64,000 nucleotides of DNA from Epilithonimonas mollis (GCF_900142325.1 NZ_FRAM01000001.1:186001-250000); one strand, 5' to 3'; counted from the stretch's first letter, positions 7,891 through 18,216 are shown. Translations and numbers: made by a program. Notes: a model not told the origin generated them from the letters alone.

Positions 7891-9921
7891 TTAATTGTGA
7901 TGACCCATCGGAAGTTTGATTTTCTTCAAATCTTCCAACTTGTGAACAGGTTTTTCGATGTTATCAGGAATTGGCCTGTTGGAATAGGTCTGGAAATACA
8001 GCAGACAAGCATCTTTCCACCAAACGGCATCTTCAGCCTGAATTTTTAATTTATCCTTAACCTCCGAAAATCTTTGTTCATCGATATAAGGCAGCATTTT
8101 GTTCCATAATTTCTGATAATCTCTCACTTCGTGAACACCCAAATCGTATTTGTAACACAATTCTTCCCACATTGTTTTTCCGTCCTTCATTCTGTAATCC
8201 CAAGGAACGTGATGAAACCAAAGAATCAGATTTTCCGGGGTCGTTTTGATATTTCCATAAATCTCATTCAGAGGGGGAAAATATTGCGAAACAGCATCGC
8301 TTCCGGTTTTGCTTCTGTCAAAACCTAAACCTTGCGCATCTGCTCTGTGATAATAAACTGGCGACCAATCGGCTCGAGTTCCTTTGTAATCACCCCAAGG
8401 TTCAGGTCCGTAGTGATGTCCGCCTGCAAAAATATGATGCAAACCCAATGGCATCATATAATCCACAGCCGTTTCTCGGGAAGTGAGCATCATTTCTTTT
8501 ACAGGAGTAACAAATTTATCATCATTCGTAAAAGTCATTTTAATCCATTCATCGGCAATCTGTTCCGAAGTCAAATCGTTATTCCAGGCTAATCTTCCAA
8601 ATGCAAACCAGTTGGATTGTGCAAAATGATGACCTGTCCAGTTCGTATCTTCACCGATGTTTGCTACCGCAGAAATGGCTGTAAATTTTGCCGATCTCAA
8701 TGTACCATCTGTAATCTTTGCAATTGTAGAACCTTTTCCGTCTGAATAGGTATCGCTATCAAGATTTTCTTTAAAAAGCGGTGCTAAATAAACCAAATGG
8801 TTAGAATGTCCCAAATATTCTTGGGTAATCTGAAATTCAACCATCTGAGGCGTTTTTTTCATCGCCCCAAACAATGGGTGAAATGGCTCGCGAGGCTGAA
8901 AATCTACCGGACCGTTTTTAATCTGAATAATCACATTATCTCTGAATTTCCCATCCAAAGGCATAAATTCCAGATAAGCTTGCTTGGCACGGTCATCTGA
9001 ACTCGGACTATAAACGAATGCTCTCCACATCACGATTCCACCATAAGGTTTCAGAACATCGGCCATCATATTGGCACCGTCGGCGTGCGTTCTTCCATAA
9101 TCCTGCGGTCCCGGTTCTCCTTCGGAATTGGCTTTCACCAAAAACCCTCCAAAATCGGGAATTAATTTATAAATTTCTGAAGCTTTGTCTTTCCACCATT
9201 TCTGAACGTCTTTATTTAACGGGTCAGAATCTTTCGTATTTCCCAATACTTTCGGCGATGAAAAATTGACAGCAAGGTAAACTTTGATGCCATAAGGTCT
9301 GAAAATATCTGCGAGAACTTTTACTTTTTTCAAATAGTCTTCACGAAGCATATTTGGCGAAGCGTTGACATTATTCAGAACTGTCGCATTGATTCCGACT
9401 GAGGCGTTAGCTCTCGCATATTCTTCACATCTAGGTGAAATTTTATTGGGTAAGTCTTCCCATTTCCAAAGCGAATGACCGGCATAACCGCGTTCAATGG
9501 TGCCGTCCAGATTATCCCAATGATTCAGAATTCTGATATCGTAAGACGGTTTTTCTTCTATATTCAGATTAGAAAAACTGCCTTTCTGCTGTTGCAGATT
9601 CAAGAGATGGTAACTTCCGTACAACAATCCTAAATCTGTTTTAGCCAAAACCGTAATCTTTTTCGGGGTTGAAATGATTTTATAACCATCCTTGAAACTA
9701 TCCGGAAACTTATCAATTTTCAAATCGATTGGTTGCCCGCTCCAATGATTGTTCAGTTCTTTTTTGGCGATTTCCAGCGTCGGACTTTTGCTGTTGGAAT
9801 TTACAATGTTTCTTGGCTTTGAATTGACCGGATATCGCAGCCATAACTGACTTCCGTCTTCGGCAAAAGCTATGAATGGAAGGATTAAAAAAAGTAATAT
9901 ATAATGTCGGAAATTTTTCAT
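7891..9921 (-). CDS. aguA: GH67 alpha-glucuronidase, exported
   Basis: A 676-residue enzyme that removes (4-O-methyl)glucuronic acid from the non-reducing-end xylose of xylo-oligosaccharides. A signal peptide (about 1-20, ending IAFA) points to the periplasm. The proposed catalytic acid is E267 in KANSEGEPGP, the conserved GH67 site. FQITQEYLG and WGDYKGTRADWSPVYYHRAD are also family hallmarks. Length fits GH67. It is the last gene of the xylan block and follows the cytoplasmic-type GH43 by 140 bp. The released glucuronate would enter the uxaC-kdgK-eda pathway at the right end of the window. No C-terminal type IX sorting domain is seen. Confidence 0.95.
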   Translation of the reverse strand: MKNFRHYILLFLILPFIAFAEDGSQLWLRYPVNSKPRNIVNSNSKSPTLEIAKKELNNHWSGQPIDLKIDKFPDSFKDGYKIISTPKKITVLAKTDLGLLYGSYHLLNLQQQKGSFSNLNIEEKPSYDIRILNHWDNLDGTIERGYAGHSLWKWEDLPNKISPRCEEYARANASVGINATVLNNVNASPNMLREDYLKKVKVLADIFRPYGIKVYLAVNFSSPKVLGNTKDSDPLNKDVQKWWKDKASEIYKLIPDFGGFLVKANSEGEPGPQDYGRTHADGANMMADVLKPYGGIVMWRAFVYSPSSDDRAKQAYLEFMPLDGKFRDNVIIQIKNGPVDFQPREPFHPLFGAMKKTPQMVEFQITQEYLGHSNHLVYLAPLFKENLDSDTYSDGKGSTIAKITDGTLRSAKFTAISAVANIGEDTNWTGHHFAQSNWFAFGRLAWNNDLTSEQIADEWIKMTFTNDDKFVTPVKEMMLTSRETAVDYMMPLGLHHIFAGGHHYGPEPWGDYKGTRADWSPVYYHRADAQGLGFDRSKTGSDAVSQYFPPLNEIYGNIKTTPENLILWFHHVPWDYRMKDGKTMWEELCYKYDLGVHEVRDYQKLWNKMLPYIDEQRFSEVKDKLKIQAEDAVWWKDACLLYFQTYSNRPIPDNIEKPVHKLEDLKKIKLPMGHHN

Positions 9922-10007
9922 TCTTAAATTTTTAAATTATTTAAGTTTTGGCTAAAGCCAAATTGTATATCGTCTTCTAAAAACAGGCTAAAGCCCCTTC
10001 CAATGAT

Positions 10008-10026
10008 AATAGGATTTTATCCTATT
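10008..10026. repeat. Short perfect inverted repeat
   Basis: AATAGGAT-TTT-ATCCTATT forms an 8-bp stem between GH67 and the GH43 gene. A GGCTAAAGCC hairpin lies nearby (about 9950-9960), and AGGCTAAAGCCCC follows at 9985. There is no U-tract on the minus strand, so termination is unproven. Confidence 0.45.
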
Positions 10027-10061
10027 CTTAGTTAAATCGGACCTCTGAGACTTTTTATAGA

Positions 10062-11030
10062 TTATTCTTCAAGACCTTCGATGGTTTTTATCTTTCCATC
10101 TTCATCGTATTCAAGTTCAATAACTTTCATACTTCTCAGCCAGGTTTTTCCTTCGCTCGGTACAGAGTCATGGAAGAAAAGATACCACTTATCTTTAAGT
10201 TCTACAATGCTGTGATGCGTTGTCCATCCCACAACAGGTGTTAAAATTTCTCCCTGAAACGTAAATGGTCCGTAAGGATTATCTCCGATTGCATAACAAA
10301 TCAAATGTGTGTCTCCCGTTGAATAAGAAAAGTAATATTTCCCGTTGTATTTGTGCATCCAAGAAGCTTCGAAAAAACGGTGTTTGTCGCCGTGAAGCAG
10401 AGGATTTCCGTTTTCGTCGAGAATTATAAGGTCCTTTGGTTCTTCACCAAATTCCAGCATATCATCGCTTAATACCGCTACTTTTGAAGCAATAGCTGGT
10501 TCATTATCGCTAGGAAGAATAGCCGATTCTAAAGCTTTGTTGTTTCTGTAACGTTGTAATTGTCCGCCCCAGATTCCACCAAAATACATATAATGTTTTC
10601 CGTCATCCTCAAAAAGACAAGGGTCAATGCTATAGCTTCCCAACATCGGATGCTTTTCCGGAATGAAAGGTCCGGAAGGTTTGTCGCTTACTGCAACGCC
10701 AATTCTGAAAATGTCATTTTTATCTTTTAAAGGAAAATACATATAATATTTGCCGTCTTTGTGCGCTACATCGCAATCCCAAAGCTGTCTTCCAGACCAG
10801 GGAATATCTTTTACAGAAAGCACAACGCCGTGGTCTGTCACTTCGCCATTTTCTACATCGTCCAAAGAAAAAACGTGATAATCATTCATATCGAAATGGT
10901 CACCGTTATCATTTTCTTCGATTCCGCTTTCACGGTCGTGTGACGGATAAATATATAATTTGCCTTCGAAAACGTGTACGGAAGGATCTGCCATATAATC
11001 GCTTGGAAAGAGATATTTTGCTTTGTTCAT
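10062..11030 (-). CDS. GH43 beta-xylosidase / arabinofuranosidase, cytoplasmic
   Basis: A 322-residue single-domain GH43. The catalytic base is D15 (YMADPSVHVF), the modulating Asp is in SIDPCLFEDDG, and the acid Glu is in FFEASWMHKYNGKYY. It has no signal peptide and no carbohydrate-binding module, in contrast to all other GH43 proteins here. This suggests it trims xylo-oligosaccharides after import by the GPH-type transporter two genes upstream. The domain arrangement resembles Xsa-type enzymes (subfamily GH43_1), but subfamily and specificity are inferred. It is cotranscribed with or near GH10 (96-bp gap). Confidence 0.88.
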   Translation of the reverse strand: MNKAKYLFPSDYMADPSVHVFEGKLYIYPSHDRESGIEENDNGDHFDMNDYHVFSLDDVENGEVTDHGVVLSVKDIPWSGRQLWDCDVAHKDGKYYMYFPLKDKNDIFRIGVAVSDKPSGPFIPEKHPMLGSYSIDPCLFEDDGKHYMYFGGIWGGQLQRYRNNKALESAILPSDNEPAIASKVAVLSDDMLEFGEEPKDLIILDENGNPLLHGDKHRFFEASWMHKYNGKYYFSYSTGDTHLICYAIGDNPYGPFTFQGEILTPVVGWTTHHSIVELKDKWYLFFHDSVPSEGKTWLRSMKVIELEYDEDGKIKTIEGLEE

Positions 11031-11126
11031 TTTATGGTTTAGATTTTAGATAGACTGATATATAATAGATTTCATAACTAAAAAAAGCTGATTTTTTAAA
11101 AAAATATATCTTTTGAAGTATATTAT

Positions 11127-12248
11127 TTATTTTTCTTCTGTTAACTGAATTAATTTTTTGACAATTGGTTTTGCCTGATAGTTTCTGTCAAATGGCAGTG
11201 GGTAATCCGTTCTGCCTTTTACAGGGAAATCGTTTTTCCAGGATTGATTGTCAGTTACGCCCCAAAGAGTTACTCTTCGGATTTTATCCTGATGTTTTAA
11301 AAATAATTTAAAGAAATCCAAATAACGATTTTCCCATTCTGTTTTTACATATTCAGGAAGACCTTTGGTGTAGGGATTCATTTTGGCGTCATATTCTACT
11401 CTGTCCGCAATGTTTGCAGAAGTTCCCCAAGGTGAAGGCAGCACACTGACTTCCAATTCTGTAATATTCACTTTCACATCGTTTGAAGTATATTCCAGAA
11501 TCGCTTTTTCATATTCTTCAATGGACGGTGATTTCAAATCTACATGAGCCTGCATACCAACACCATCAATACGGATACCCCGAGATTTCAGAGTCTGGAC
11601 AATTTTACTAACCGTTTTTATTTTTCCCGTATGCCATTCATTATAGTCATTGTAATAAAGCTCTGCTTCAGGATCTGCATCGTGAGCATACTGAAACGCT
11701 AGTGGAATAAATTCTTCGCCAAGGATTTCATAGAATTTACTTTTCCGGTAAGAACCATCTTCCATGATGGCTTCATTCACGACATCCCAACCTTTTACTC
11801 TGCCTTTGTACCTTGTGACAACAGCACTGATATGGTTTTTCATTCTTTCTTTCAGAACTTCTGCCAAGACATCTTTCCCATCTTTATCTGTGAAAAACCA
11901 TTTCGGTAATTGTGAATGCCAAATTAATGTATGACCAATAATGAACATTTTGTTTTTCTCGCCAAATTCTACAAATTTATCACTATCATCAAAGAAAAAC
12001 TGTCCTTCCTGAGGTTGAAGAAACATACTTTTCATACAGTTTTCTGCTACGATGGAACTGAACTGTTTTTTGATAATGTCATCGGATTTAGCATCGGTTC
12101 CGTGAATTTGCGGAAGGCTCATCGCTGTTCCGATATAGAAATTATTCTTGTACGAATCTTTTAAAGAACCTTTGGAAGAAACTGTGCTGGATGTCTTGCA
12201 AGAGACAGCTAAAGTTAACACTCCTAATAATATTGCTATTTTTTTCAT
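11127..12248 (-). CDS. GH10 endo-beta-1,4-xylanase, lipoprotein
   Basis: A 373-residue endoxylanase, the only clear backbone-cutting endo-enzyme in the window. The acid/base is E159 in WDVVNEAIMED and the nucleophile is E264 in NITELEVSV. HTLIWHSQLPKW and GMQAHVD are typical of GH10. The N-terminus (about 16 residues, then Cys17 in AVSCKTSS) looks like a lipoprotein signal, so it is probably membrane-anchored. There are no CBM insertions. It is followed by the cytoplasmic GH43 and preceded, across an R-type repeat, by the sugar transporter gene. Confidence 0.95.
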   Translation of the reverse strand: MKKIAILLGVLTLAVSCKTSSTVSSKGSLKDSYKNNFYIGTAMSLPQIHGTDAKSDDIIKKQFSSIVAENCMKSMFLQPQEGQFFFDDSDKFVEFGEKNKMFIIGHTLIWHSQLPKWFFTDKDGKDVLAEVLKERMKNHISAVVTRYKGRVKGWDVVNEAIMEDGSYRKSKFYEILGEEFIPLAFQYAHDADPEAELYYNDYNEWHTGKIKTVSKIVQTLKSRGIRIDGVGMQAHVDLKSPSIEEYEKAILEYTSNDVKVNITELEVSVLPSPWGTSANIADRVEYDAKMNPYTKGLPEYVKTEWENRYLDFFKLFLKHQDKIRRVTLWGVTDNQSWKNDFPVKGRTDYPLPFDRNYQAKPIVKKLIQLTEEK

Positions 12249-12285
12249 AAGCTTTAATTTTCTAATTGCGGTTAATCCCGAATTG

Positions 12286-12385
12286 CTGCAGCCCGACCTG
12301 AGTGGAGCTCTTTTGTAGTTTTCGTGGTGGATAAAGTGCCGGCAAAACTACAAAAAGCGGGAACGGAGTGCGGATAAAGCTGCCC
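12286..12385. repeat. R2: ~100-bp interspersed inverted repeat
   Basis: A diverged copy of the R family: CTGCAGCCCGACCTGAG and GAGCTCTTTTG on the left, AAAAAGCGGGAACGGAG and GCGGATAAAGCTGCCCAAA on the right. It begins 14 bp after the stop codon of the GPH transporter and separates it from GH10. Confidence 0.62.
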
Positions 12386-12398
12386 AAATCAAAAAATA

Positions 12399-13853
12399 CT
12401 AATCCTCCGATTTTCTTCTTTTTTTGAGTTCACTCTCTATTTTGATTTCCATTTTTTTGTTAATTTCATAGAACATCAAAAGCACACAGGCCAAAAAGAA
12501 AGGTATTGACGGGAATATGCTCACCAGCATTTTAGCTCCTGCTGAAACGGTTTCCGGCTGAAGTACTGTTTCTGCGCCCTGAGATGAGATGTAACCGTAC
12601 TGACCGATGATGTATGCTACCAACGAACTTCCTATGCTCAAACCTACTTTCAGACCGACCATCATTGCAGAGAAAATAATAGCTGTTGCTCTACGGTTGT
12701 TTTTCCACTCGGAGTAATCGGCTACATCGGCAATCATTGCCCAAAGTAAAGGTGTTCCAATGCCGTAAAAAAAACCGTGTAAAATCTGTGACAAAAACAT
12801 TAAGCCTACAGATTTTGGTGGATAAAATACGAATGCTAATACGAATAATGTCGATATAAATAAAGAAGCGATGAATGCATCTCTTTTCCCATATTTATCA
12901 GCAAATTTTTTCGAGGCCGTTATTCCGACAATCATCATGATGATCCCGCCCGCATTGAACAATCCGAAGCCTGCAGAACGTGGATCTTCTCCAAAGAAAT
13001 TCATTCCGATCGAATTAAAAAATCCTGTAATCGGAGCTATGAAGTTTTTAAGTGAATTTTCATCGACATAGTTATTGAAATAATAAACATACGAACCACC
13101 TTTCATAGCTAAAGTAATGAATATCAAAGCTGTAACAGACAGCATGATTATCCACGGTTTGTTTTTTTTCAAATCCTGTAAATCAGCGCTAAGTGTAGAT
13201 TCCTGCTCAGGTTTTGGAATTACTCTTTCTTTGGTTGTGAAAAAAGTAATCAGCAACATCACCGTTCCTATTATAGCAAGCCAGGTCATTACAACTTCTA
13301 TTCCCGCCGCTTTGTCACCTTGCCCGACAGACAAAATAATCGGCAACATAAAAACCTGAACGAAAAACTGTGCAAACATTACTGCCACGAAACGGTAAGA
13401 AGAAATGCTGTTCCGCTCACTCATATTTCCTGTAATAACACCACTTAGAGCAGCATACGGAAGATTGTTGGCTGCATATAACAACAATAATACAGTGTAA
13501 GTTGCTGCTGCATAAATCATTTTTCCTTTGTATGAAAAATCTGGTGTACTGAATGCAAAAAGTGCCGCCGCCCCAAGTGGAACCGCAGTAATCAAAATCC
13601 ATGGACGAAATTTGCCCCATTTGGTACGCGTTCTGTCAGCCAATGCACCAACAAGCGGGTTGAAACCAAAACCGGCAATCAAACCAACTGTTAAAGTAAT
13701 GATGGACGCGTCTTCTGCTTTAAGACCATAAATATCGGTGTAGAAATACGCCAAATAGGTAACAAGCGTCTGGAAAACCAAGTTGGCGGCTAAATCTCCT
13801 AAACTGTAGCCGATTTTTTCAACAACAGATATTTTTTGAGATGAGTTATTCAT
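12399..13853 (-). CDS. GPH-family glycoside:cation symporter
   Basis: A 484-residue inner-membrane transporter with about twelve hydrophobic segments. The start (VEKIGYSLGDLAANLVFQT) is the classic GPH/MelB-type signature, and the WGKFRPW loop after the second helix matches the family. Context (GH10, GH43 and an acetylesterase in the same block) suggests import of xylo-oligosaccharides or xylosides from the periplasm. It lies 51 bp after the SASA esterase gene. The substrate is inferred from neighbours only. Confidence 0.88.
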   Translation of the reverse strand: MNNSSQKISVVEKIGYSLGDLAANLVFQTLVTYLAYFYTDIYGLKAEDASIITLTVGLIAGFGFNPLVGALADRTRTKWGKFRPWILITAVPLGAAALFAFSTPDFSYKGKMIYAAATYTVLLLLYAANNLPYAALSGVITGNMSERNSISSYRFVAVMFAQFFVQVFMLPIILSVGQGDKAAGIEVVMTWLAIIGTVMLLITFFTTKERVIPKPEQESTLSADLQDLKKNKPWIIMLSVTALIFITLAMKGGSYVYYFNNYVDENSLKNFIAPITGFFNSIGMNFFGEDPRSAGFGLFNAGGIIMMIVGITASKKFADKYGKRDAFIASLFISTLFVLAFVFYPPKSVGLMFLSQILHGFFYGIGTPLLWAMIADVADYSEWKNNRRATAIIFSAMMVGLKVGLSIGSSLVAYIIGQYGYISSQGAETVLQPETVSAGAKMLVSIFPSIPFFLACVLLMFYEINKKMEIKIESELKKRRKSED

Positions 13854-13904
13854 ATAGTGTTATGATTATTTTTAGATAATAGATGAAGACAGATATATGG
13901 CTAT

Positions 13905-15815
13905 TTATTCCGTTGTGAAAGACGATGCGGGAAGTCCGGTTTTGTTTTTCAGGTTTCCATCGGGATTGTCCGCCCAGTCGTAGCGGACTGCAACAGGGTT
14001 TTTTACCGAATCATTCCAGACTACAATACTTTTACCTTCAATTTTTGCGGTTGCCCAAACCCATTTTCCGTCCCGATCTTTGATGGCGAAACCTTTCAAT
14101 TCTGAAACTGGTTCCAAGTCATCGGTTCCGTTTTTGAAAGAAAGTCTGATTTTATTGCCGTCGATTTTCATTGACTCATAAACAGGTCCGTCTGCAACAA
14201 TGTTTTTTCCATAAGCGATTTTCATTGCCTGCAAAGCCAATCGGTCGCCTACTGTTTTTTTGTTTAAAGGATGAATGTCATTCCACTCTCCAATGTCGAT
14301 GATTACAGCTAATCCTGCGTTCGGAACTTTTAGCGAAACCTGACGTTGCTGGTCTCTGAGTTCTGCCCAATTGCTTTCAACCGGCTGAGATTTTGCTTCC
14401 ATAAAATTGGCCAACTGAACCGTGAAAAACGGCATATCGTTTTGGTTCCACTTGCTTCTCCAGTCTGCAATCATTGTGGTCAGCAAATCGCCGTATTCTT
14501 TCGGTTTCCCTGTATTGCTTTCGCCCTGATACCAAAGTGCTCCTTTGATTCTGTAATTAATCAAAGGATTAATCATTGCGTTGTACAAACCAGTAGGCTT
14601 CCAACGGATGAAGGTCTGCCCAGGAGCCATTCTGTCGACTTTTGTTCCGATTTTATATTTCCATTCAGATTTTAAATCGATTTTTTGTCCGTCTATTTCA
14701 AGGTAATAAGGTTTGTCCGCAATAAACTGCCCTTTTCCGCTTCCGTTGGAAACTCTCACTGCAATTACGTTTTTACCTTCTTTCAAAACTCCCGCAGGAA
14801 TGTCATACCATCTTGGTGGATATTCGTAAGTGACATTTCCTACTTTTGTTCCGTTGATGTACGTTACATCCGCATCTTTGATTCTTCCAAGATTTAAAAA
14901 AGCAGATTTTCCAGCCTGATTTTTTGTTAAAATAATTTCTTTTCTGAACCAAACAGAACCATCGAAAGAACCTTCTTTATCTTCCCAAGAACCTGGAATT
15001 TGCATTGTTTTCCAGTCAGAATCATTCAAATCAAATTTTTCCCAATGTTGATTGAGTCCGATATCGCTCTGGTCCAATTCTGTGTACCAAGCTTTACTGA
15101 GAGCCTGTTCGCTGGACTCAGTTGATTTGATTAAATCATCATTTTGCCATTTTTTTGCTTCATCCAAATATTCAGGATATTTTTTCAGCGAATTTTCATC
15201 CATCCAGGCCTGAATCGGAGAACCGCCTAAGCTTGAGTGGATAATTCCAACCGCCACTTTTTCTTTTTCACTGACATCTTTAGCGAAAAAATAAGCAACA
15301 CCTGAGAAATTAAGAATCGTTTGAGGATTTGTAGCTTCCCATTTTCCGCCATCCAGTTCGGTTTGTGGTGATTTGAAATTATATTTCTGAGGAACCGTGA
15401 AAAAACGAATATTTTGGTTGTTTGCATTCTTGATTTCGTTAGCATACAGCGGCGTCAGTCTTCGCATCGGTAATTCCATATTGGATTGTCCGGAAGCCAG
15501 CCAAACTTCGCCAATCATAATGTCTTTCAGCGTGATTTCGTTGATGGTCATTGTGTATGGTCCTCCCGCTTTTTGTTCCGGAAGAACGATTTTCCAGTTT
15601 CCGTTCTGGTCTGCCGAGGTTTTATAATTTTTATTTAGGAATTTCACTTCCACATTTTCGTTGGCGTCAGCTTTTCCCCAGATGTTCAGTTTTTGATTTC
15701 TCTGCAAAACCATTCCGTCTGAAACTAAGGCTGGAAGCTTGATTTTTGCATTCAACGAAATGCAAAGCGAGCCGACGAGTAGAATTAATATTTTAAAAAA
15801 GAGTTTATTTTTCAT
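13905..15815 (-). CDS. SASA/SGNH carbohydrate acetylesterase, exported
   Basis: A 636-residue sialate-O-acetylesterase-like protein. A signal peptide spans about 1-23. The nucleophile is S111 in LASGQSNMELPM, and the C-terminal DIHP motif (in EWNDIHPLNKK) supplies the Asp/His pair. A galactose-binding-like beta-sandwich interrupts the hydrolase near residues 250-385 (GSVWFRKEI, LNLGRIKDADVTYINGTKVG). Such proteins in xylan loci commonly act as acetylxylan esterases; sialate esters are unlikely in this context. It lies 25 bp downstream of GH127, so probably in one operon with it. Confidence 0.88.
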   Translation of the reverse strand: MKNKLFFKILILLVGSLCISLNAKIKLPALVSDGMVLQRNQKLNIWGKADANENVEVKFLNKNYKTSADQNGNWKIVLPEQKAGGPYTMTINEITLKDIMIGEVWLASGQSNMELPMRRLTPLYANEIKNANNQNIRFFTVPQKYNFKSPQTELDGGKWEATNPQTILNFSGVAYFFAKDVSEKEKVAVGIIHSSLGGSPIQAWMDENSLKKYPEYLDEAKKWQNDDLIKSTESSEQALSKAWYTELDQSDIGLNQHWEKFDLNDSDWKTMQIPGSWEDKEGSFDGSVWFRKEIILTKNQAGKSAFLNLGRIKDADVTYINGTKVGNVTYEYPPRWYDIPAGVLKEGKNVIAVRVSNGSGKGQFIADKPYYLEIDGQKIDLKSEWKYKIGTKVDRMAPGQTFIRWKPTGLYNAMINPLINYRIKGALWYQGESNTGKPKEYGDLLTTMIADWRSKWNQNDMPFFTVQLANFMEAKSQPVESNWAELRDQQRQVSLKVPNAGLAVIIDIGEWNDIHPLNKKTVGDRLALQAMKIAYGKNIVADGPVYESMKIDGNKIRLSFKNGTDDLEPVSELKGFAIKDRDGKWVWATAKIEGKSIVVWNDSVKNPVAVRYDWADNPDGNLKNKTGLPASSFTTE

Positions 15816-15840
15816 AGCAAATTTGATATTGCAGTAATGT

Positions 15841-18216
15841 TTAGTTTTTATCTGGCGTTTGATTCAGCAATCTCACTTCGATGATTTTCGGTGTTAATGA
15901 TTTTTCACCTGAATTAAATTTGATGTTCAGGATTTCTTTACGGTTTTCAGATTCAGGAAGCGGAATGAGTAAAGTCTGTGGAGAACCGCCCATTTTTCCT
16001 TCGAAATTTTTAGAATAGGTTTTAATTCCATTAATTTCCGCATTCAAAGTACGGTTATTATTGGCGTCAAAGTATGTGATGTAAAGGAATTTTGCATTCT
16101 TCTCCTTATTTTTCATCTGATAACTGAACCAGCCTTTTGCCTCTCGAAAATGACGGTCTTCCATATATCCGGTGCTGGAATCTTTGCTGTCGAAAAAGTG
16201 GTCAGATTCCGGCTGTTGCTCGCCTAGTTGGATTTTATCCGTCGTAATATTATCCAGTTTTCGGATTTCCGCTTCTTCTTTCGCTTTTTGTTTCTGAATC
16301 ATTTCGATTTTATCCTGAGTCGCCTGCGGAAAATAAATGATGTATCGTTGCTCGTGAATTTTGTAGAAAGGAACCAGTTTCAATCCTTCAGCAAATTTAT
16401 TCTGAGGATATAGACCTTTCAGTTTAAATGTCAAATCTTCACCATTCACAGCTTCCAGATGATTAATCACCGCATCTGAACTTCCTAAAATCGTCGGAAT
16501 ATCATTCAGTGGAATCTGTGGTCCGCGCGCAATATGTCCGCCACGGCTGTCATCGGCAAACAATCCGTCCTGATTTTCTGTTCCGTAAGTTGCAGCCAAA
16601 ACAATTGGACCATATTTAAAAGCATAATAATCAGATTTGTCCGGAAGTTGCTCGGCGGAAAGGTGCATCGGCATTTTCATTTCGACCACATCTCCTTTTT
16701 TCCATTTTCTTTTGATATTGATATAACCTTCGGGATCGACAGGAATATTGATATTTTTTGAATTAACAGAAACTGTTATTTGATTAGCATTTGTCCACTC
16801 TGGGATTCTCAATTTCAGATTTATTTCAGCATTTGGAGCGAGGTCAAAAATTAATTTTGTAGAAGGCGTTTGAGGAAAATTATTTTCCTGTCTCAGTACC
16901 AATTTCTTTTCAGACCATTTTAGAATCGAAGGAATAAAGAGATTGACATACAAATCATTACCTGATTTTGCATAAATCATTTCACCATATTTGGCGTGAT
17001 TTTCCATTCCGGAACCTACACAACACCAAAAACTGGTTTCCGGCTGAGAATACACTCTGTAATGACCGGGACGCATCGGTGTGAAATAGACAAAACCGCC
17101 TTTGTCAGGATTTTGCGTGGACAAAATATGGTTGTACAACGCTCTTTCGTAATAATCCAGATACGATGACTTCGGATTGGTGGCGAAAAGTTCTTTGGTA
17201 AGCTTCAGCATATTGTAGGTATTGCAGGTTTCGGGACCTTCGATACTTTTTATCATTCCACTGAAATCATTGATAGAATTAAAATGTTCGCTCACACTGT
17301 TTCCGCCGATAATTGCGGAACGTTTTTGAGTAACATTCGTCCAGAAAAAATCTGCAGCACTGCTCCATTCTTTATTCTGTTCAATATCGGCAATTCTTTT
17401 GAAACCGATTACTTTTGGAATCTGAGTATTAGCGTGGATTCCTGTGAGTTTATCTTCGTGAACTAACAATGGATTTAAAATTGCCTGATGCGAAAAACGG
17501 TGCGCCAGCTTGAGATATTTTTCATTTTTGGTGATGTCATAAACATCGGCAAAAACTTCGTTCAGCCCGCCGTGTTCGCTTTTCAACATTTCCTGAATCT
17601 GCTCATCGGAAAGTTGGGAAACTTCATTAGTCATCCAATCCGTCAGTTTGATGAGCATTTTTTTTGCTTTATCACTTCCTGCGTACCAAAATGCGTCTCG
17701 TAAACCCGAATAGGTCTTGTGAATATTGTATAACGGAACCCAACGGTCATTCAACCCAAAAGTCGCCGCACGGATATTTCCGCCTGCAATTTCTTTCCAG
17801 ATTTTTTTGCCGTTCGGAACGCCTGAAATGTAGCCGTTTCCGGAAAGATTTTGGCAACGTTCCAGCTCGTCTATCATATAATCGAGTCGCTGCTTTATTT
17901 TTGCATCACCTGTGGAAGCATACAGCAGCGCCAACGCAGAAATATAATGTCCACCGATATGACCGTCCAAACCAGTGTTTTCCCAGTTGGGATAATTTTC
18001 TTTTTTAGGATTGAGGCCTGCTTCTTTCAAATAAGGCGCAAGCAAACGGTCTGCATCCAGCGACATGATGTAATTCTCGTCGGTCTGCATCGCTTTGCTG
18101 AAAACGCTTTCCGACAAATGAACTTTGTTGAGTGGAAAGTAGCTGACATTTTTCTTCACTTGTCCAAAAGCAAGTGTTCCAAAACTCAAAAATAATATCA
18201 GCGATTTTTTAGTCAT
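15841..18216 (-). CDS. GH127/GH146-type beta-L-arabinofuranosidase, exported
   Basis: About 790 residues of a DUF1680-type arabinofuranosidase. The metal-site Cys pair in FWCCVGSGMENHAKYGEMIY and the (alpha/alpha)6-barrel motifs (TCNTYNMLKLTKELF, HYISALALLYASTGD) identify the family. The open frame reaches 18270, but the good signal peptide (MTKKSLILFLSFGTLAFGQ) starts at 18216; an ATG at 18237 is a second choice. Whether it is GH127 or GH146 needs a database comparison. It heads the xylan block and is divergent from the AraR-like gene, with about 540 bp between them. Confidence 0.9.
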   Translation of the reverse strand: MTKKSLILFLSFGTLAFGQVKKNVSYFPLNKVHLSESVFSKAMQTDENYIMSLDADRLLAPYLKEAGLNPKKENYPNWENTGLDGHIGGHYISALALLYASTGDAKIKQRLDYMIDELERCQNLSGNGYISGVPNGKKIWKEIAGGNIRAATFGLNDRWVPLYNIHKTYSGLRDAFWYAGSDKAKKMLIKLTDWMTNEVSQLSDEQIQEMLKSEHGGLNEVFADVYDITKNEKYLKLAHRFSHQAILNPLLVHEDKLTGIHANTQIPKVIGFKRIADIEQNKEWSSAADFFWTNVTQKRSAIIGGNSVSEHFNSINDFSGMIKSIEGPETCNTYNMLKLTKELFATNPKSSYLDYYERALYNHILSTQNPDKGGFVYFTPMRPGHYRVYSQPETSFWCCVGSGMENHAKYGEMIYAKSGNDLYVNLFIPSILKWSEKKLVLRQENNFPQTPSTKLIFDLAPNAEINLKLRIPEWTNANQITVSVNSKNINIPVDPEGYINIKRKWKKGDVVEMKMPMHLSAEQLPDKSDYYAFKYGPIVLAATYGTENQDGLFADDSRGGHIARGPQIPLNDIPTILGSSDAVINHLEAVNGEDLTFKLKGLYPQNKFAEGLKLVPFYKIHEQRYIIYFPQATQDKIEMIQKQKAKEEAEIRKLDNITTDKIQLGEQQPESDHFFDSKDSSTGYMEDRHFREAKGWFSYQMKNKEKNAKFLYITYFDANNNRTLNAEINGIKTYSKNFEGKMGGSPQTLLIPLPESENRKEILNIKFNSGEKSLTPKIIEVRLLNQTPDKN

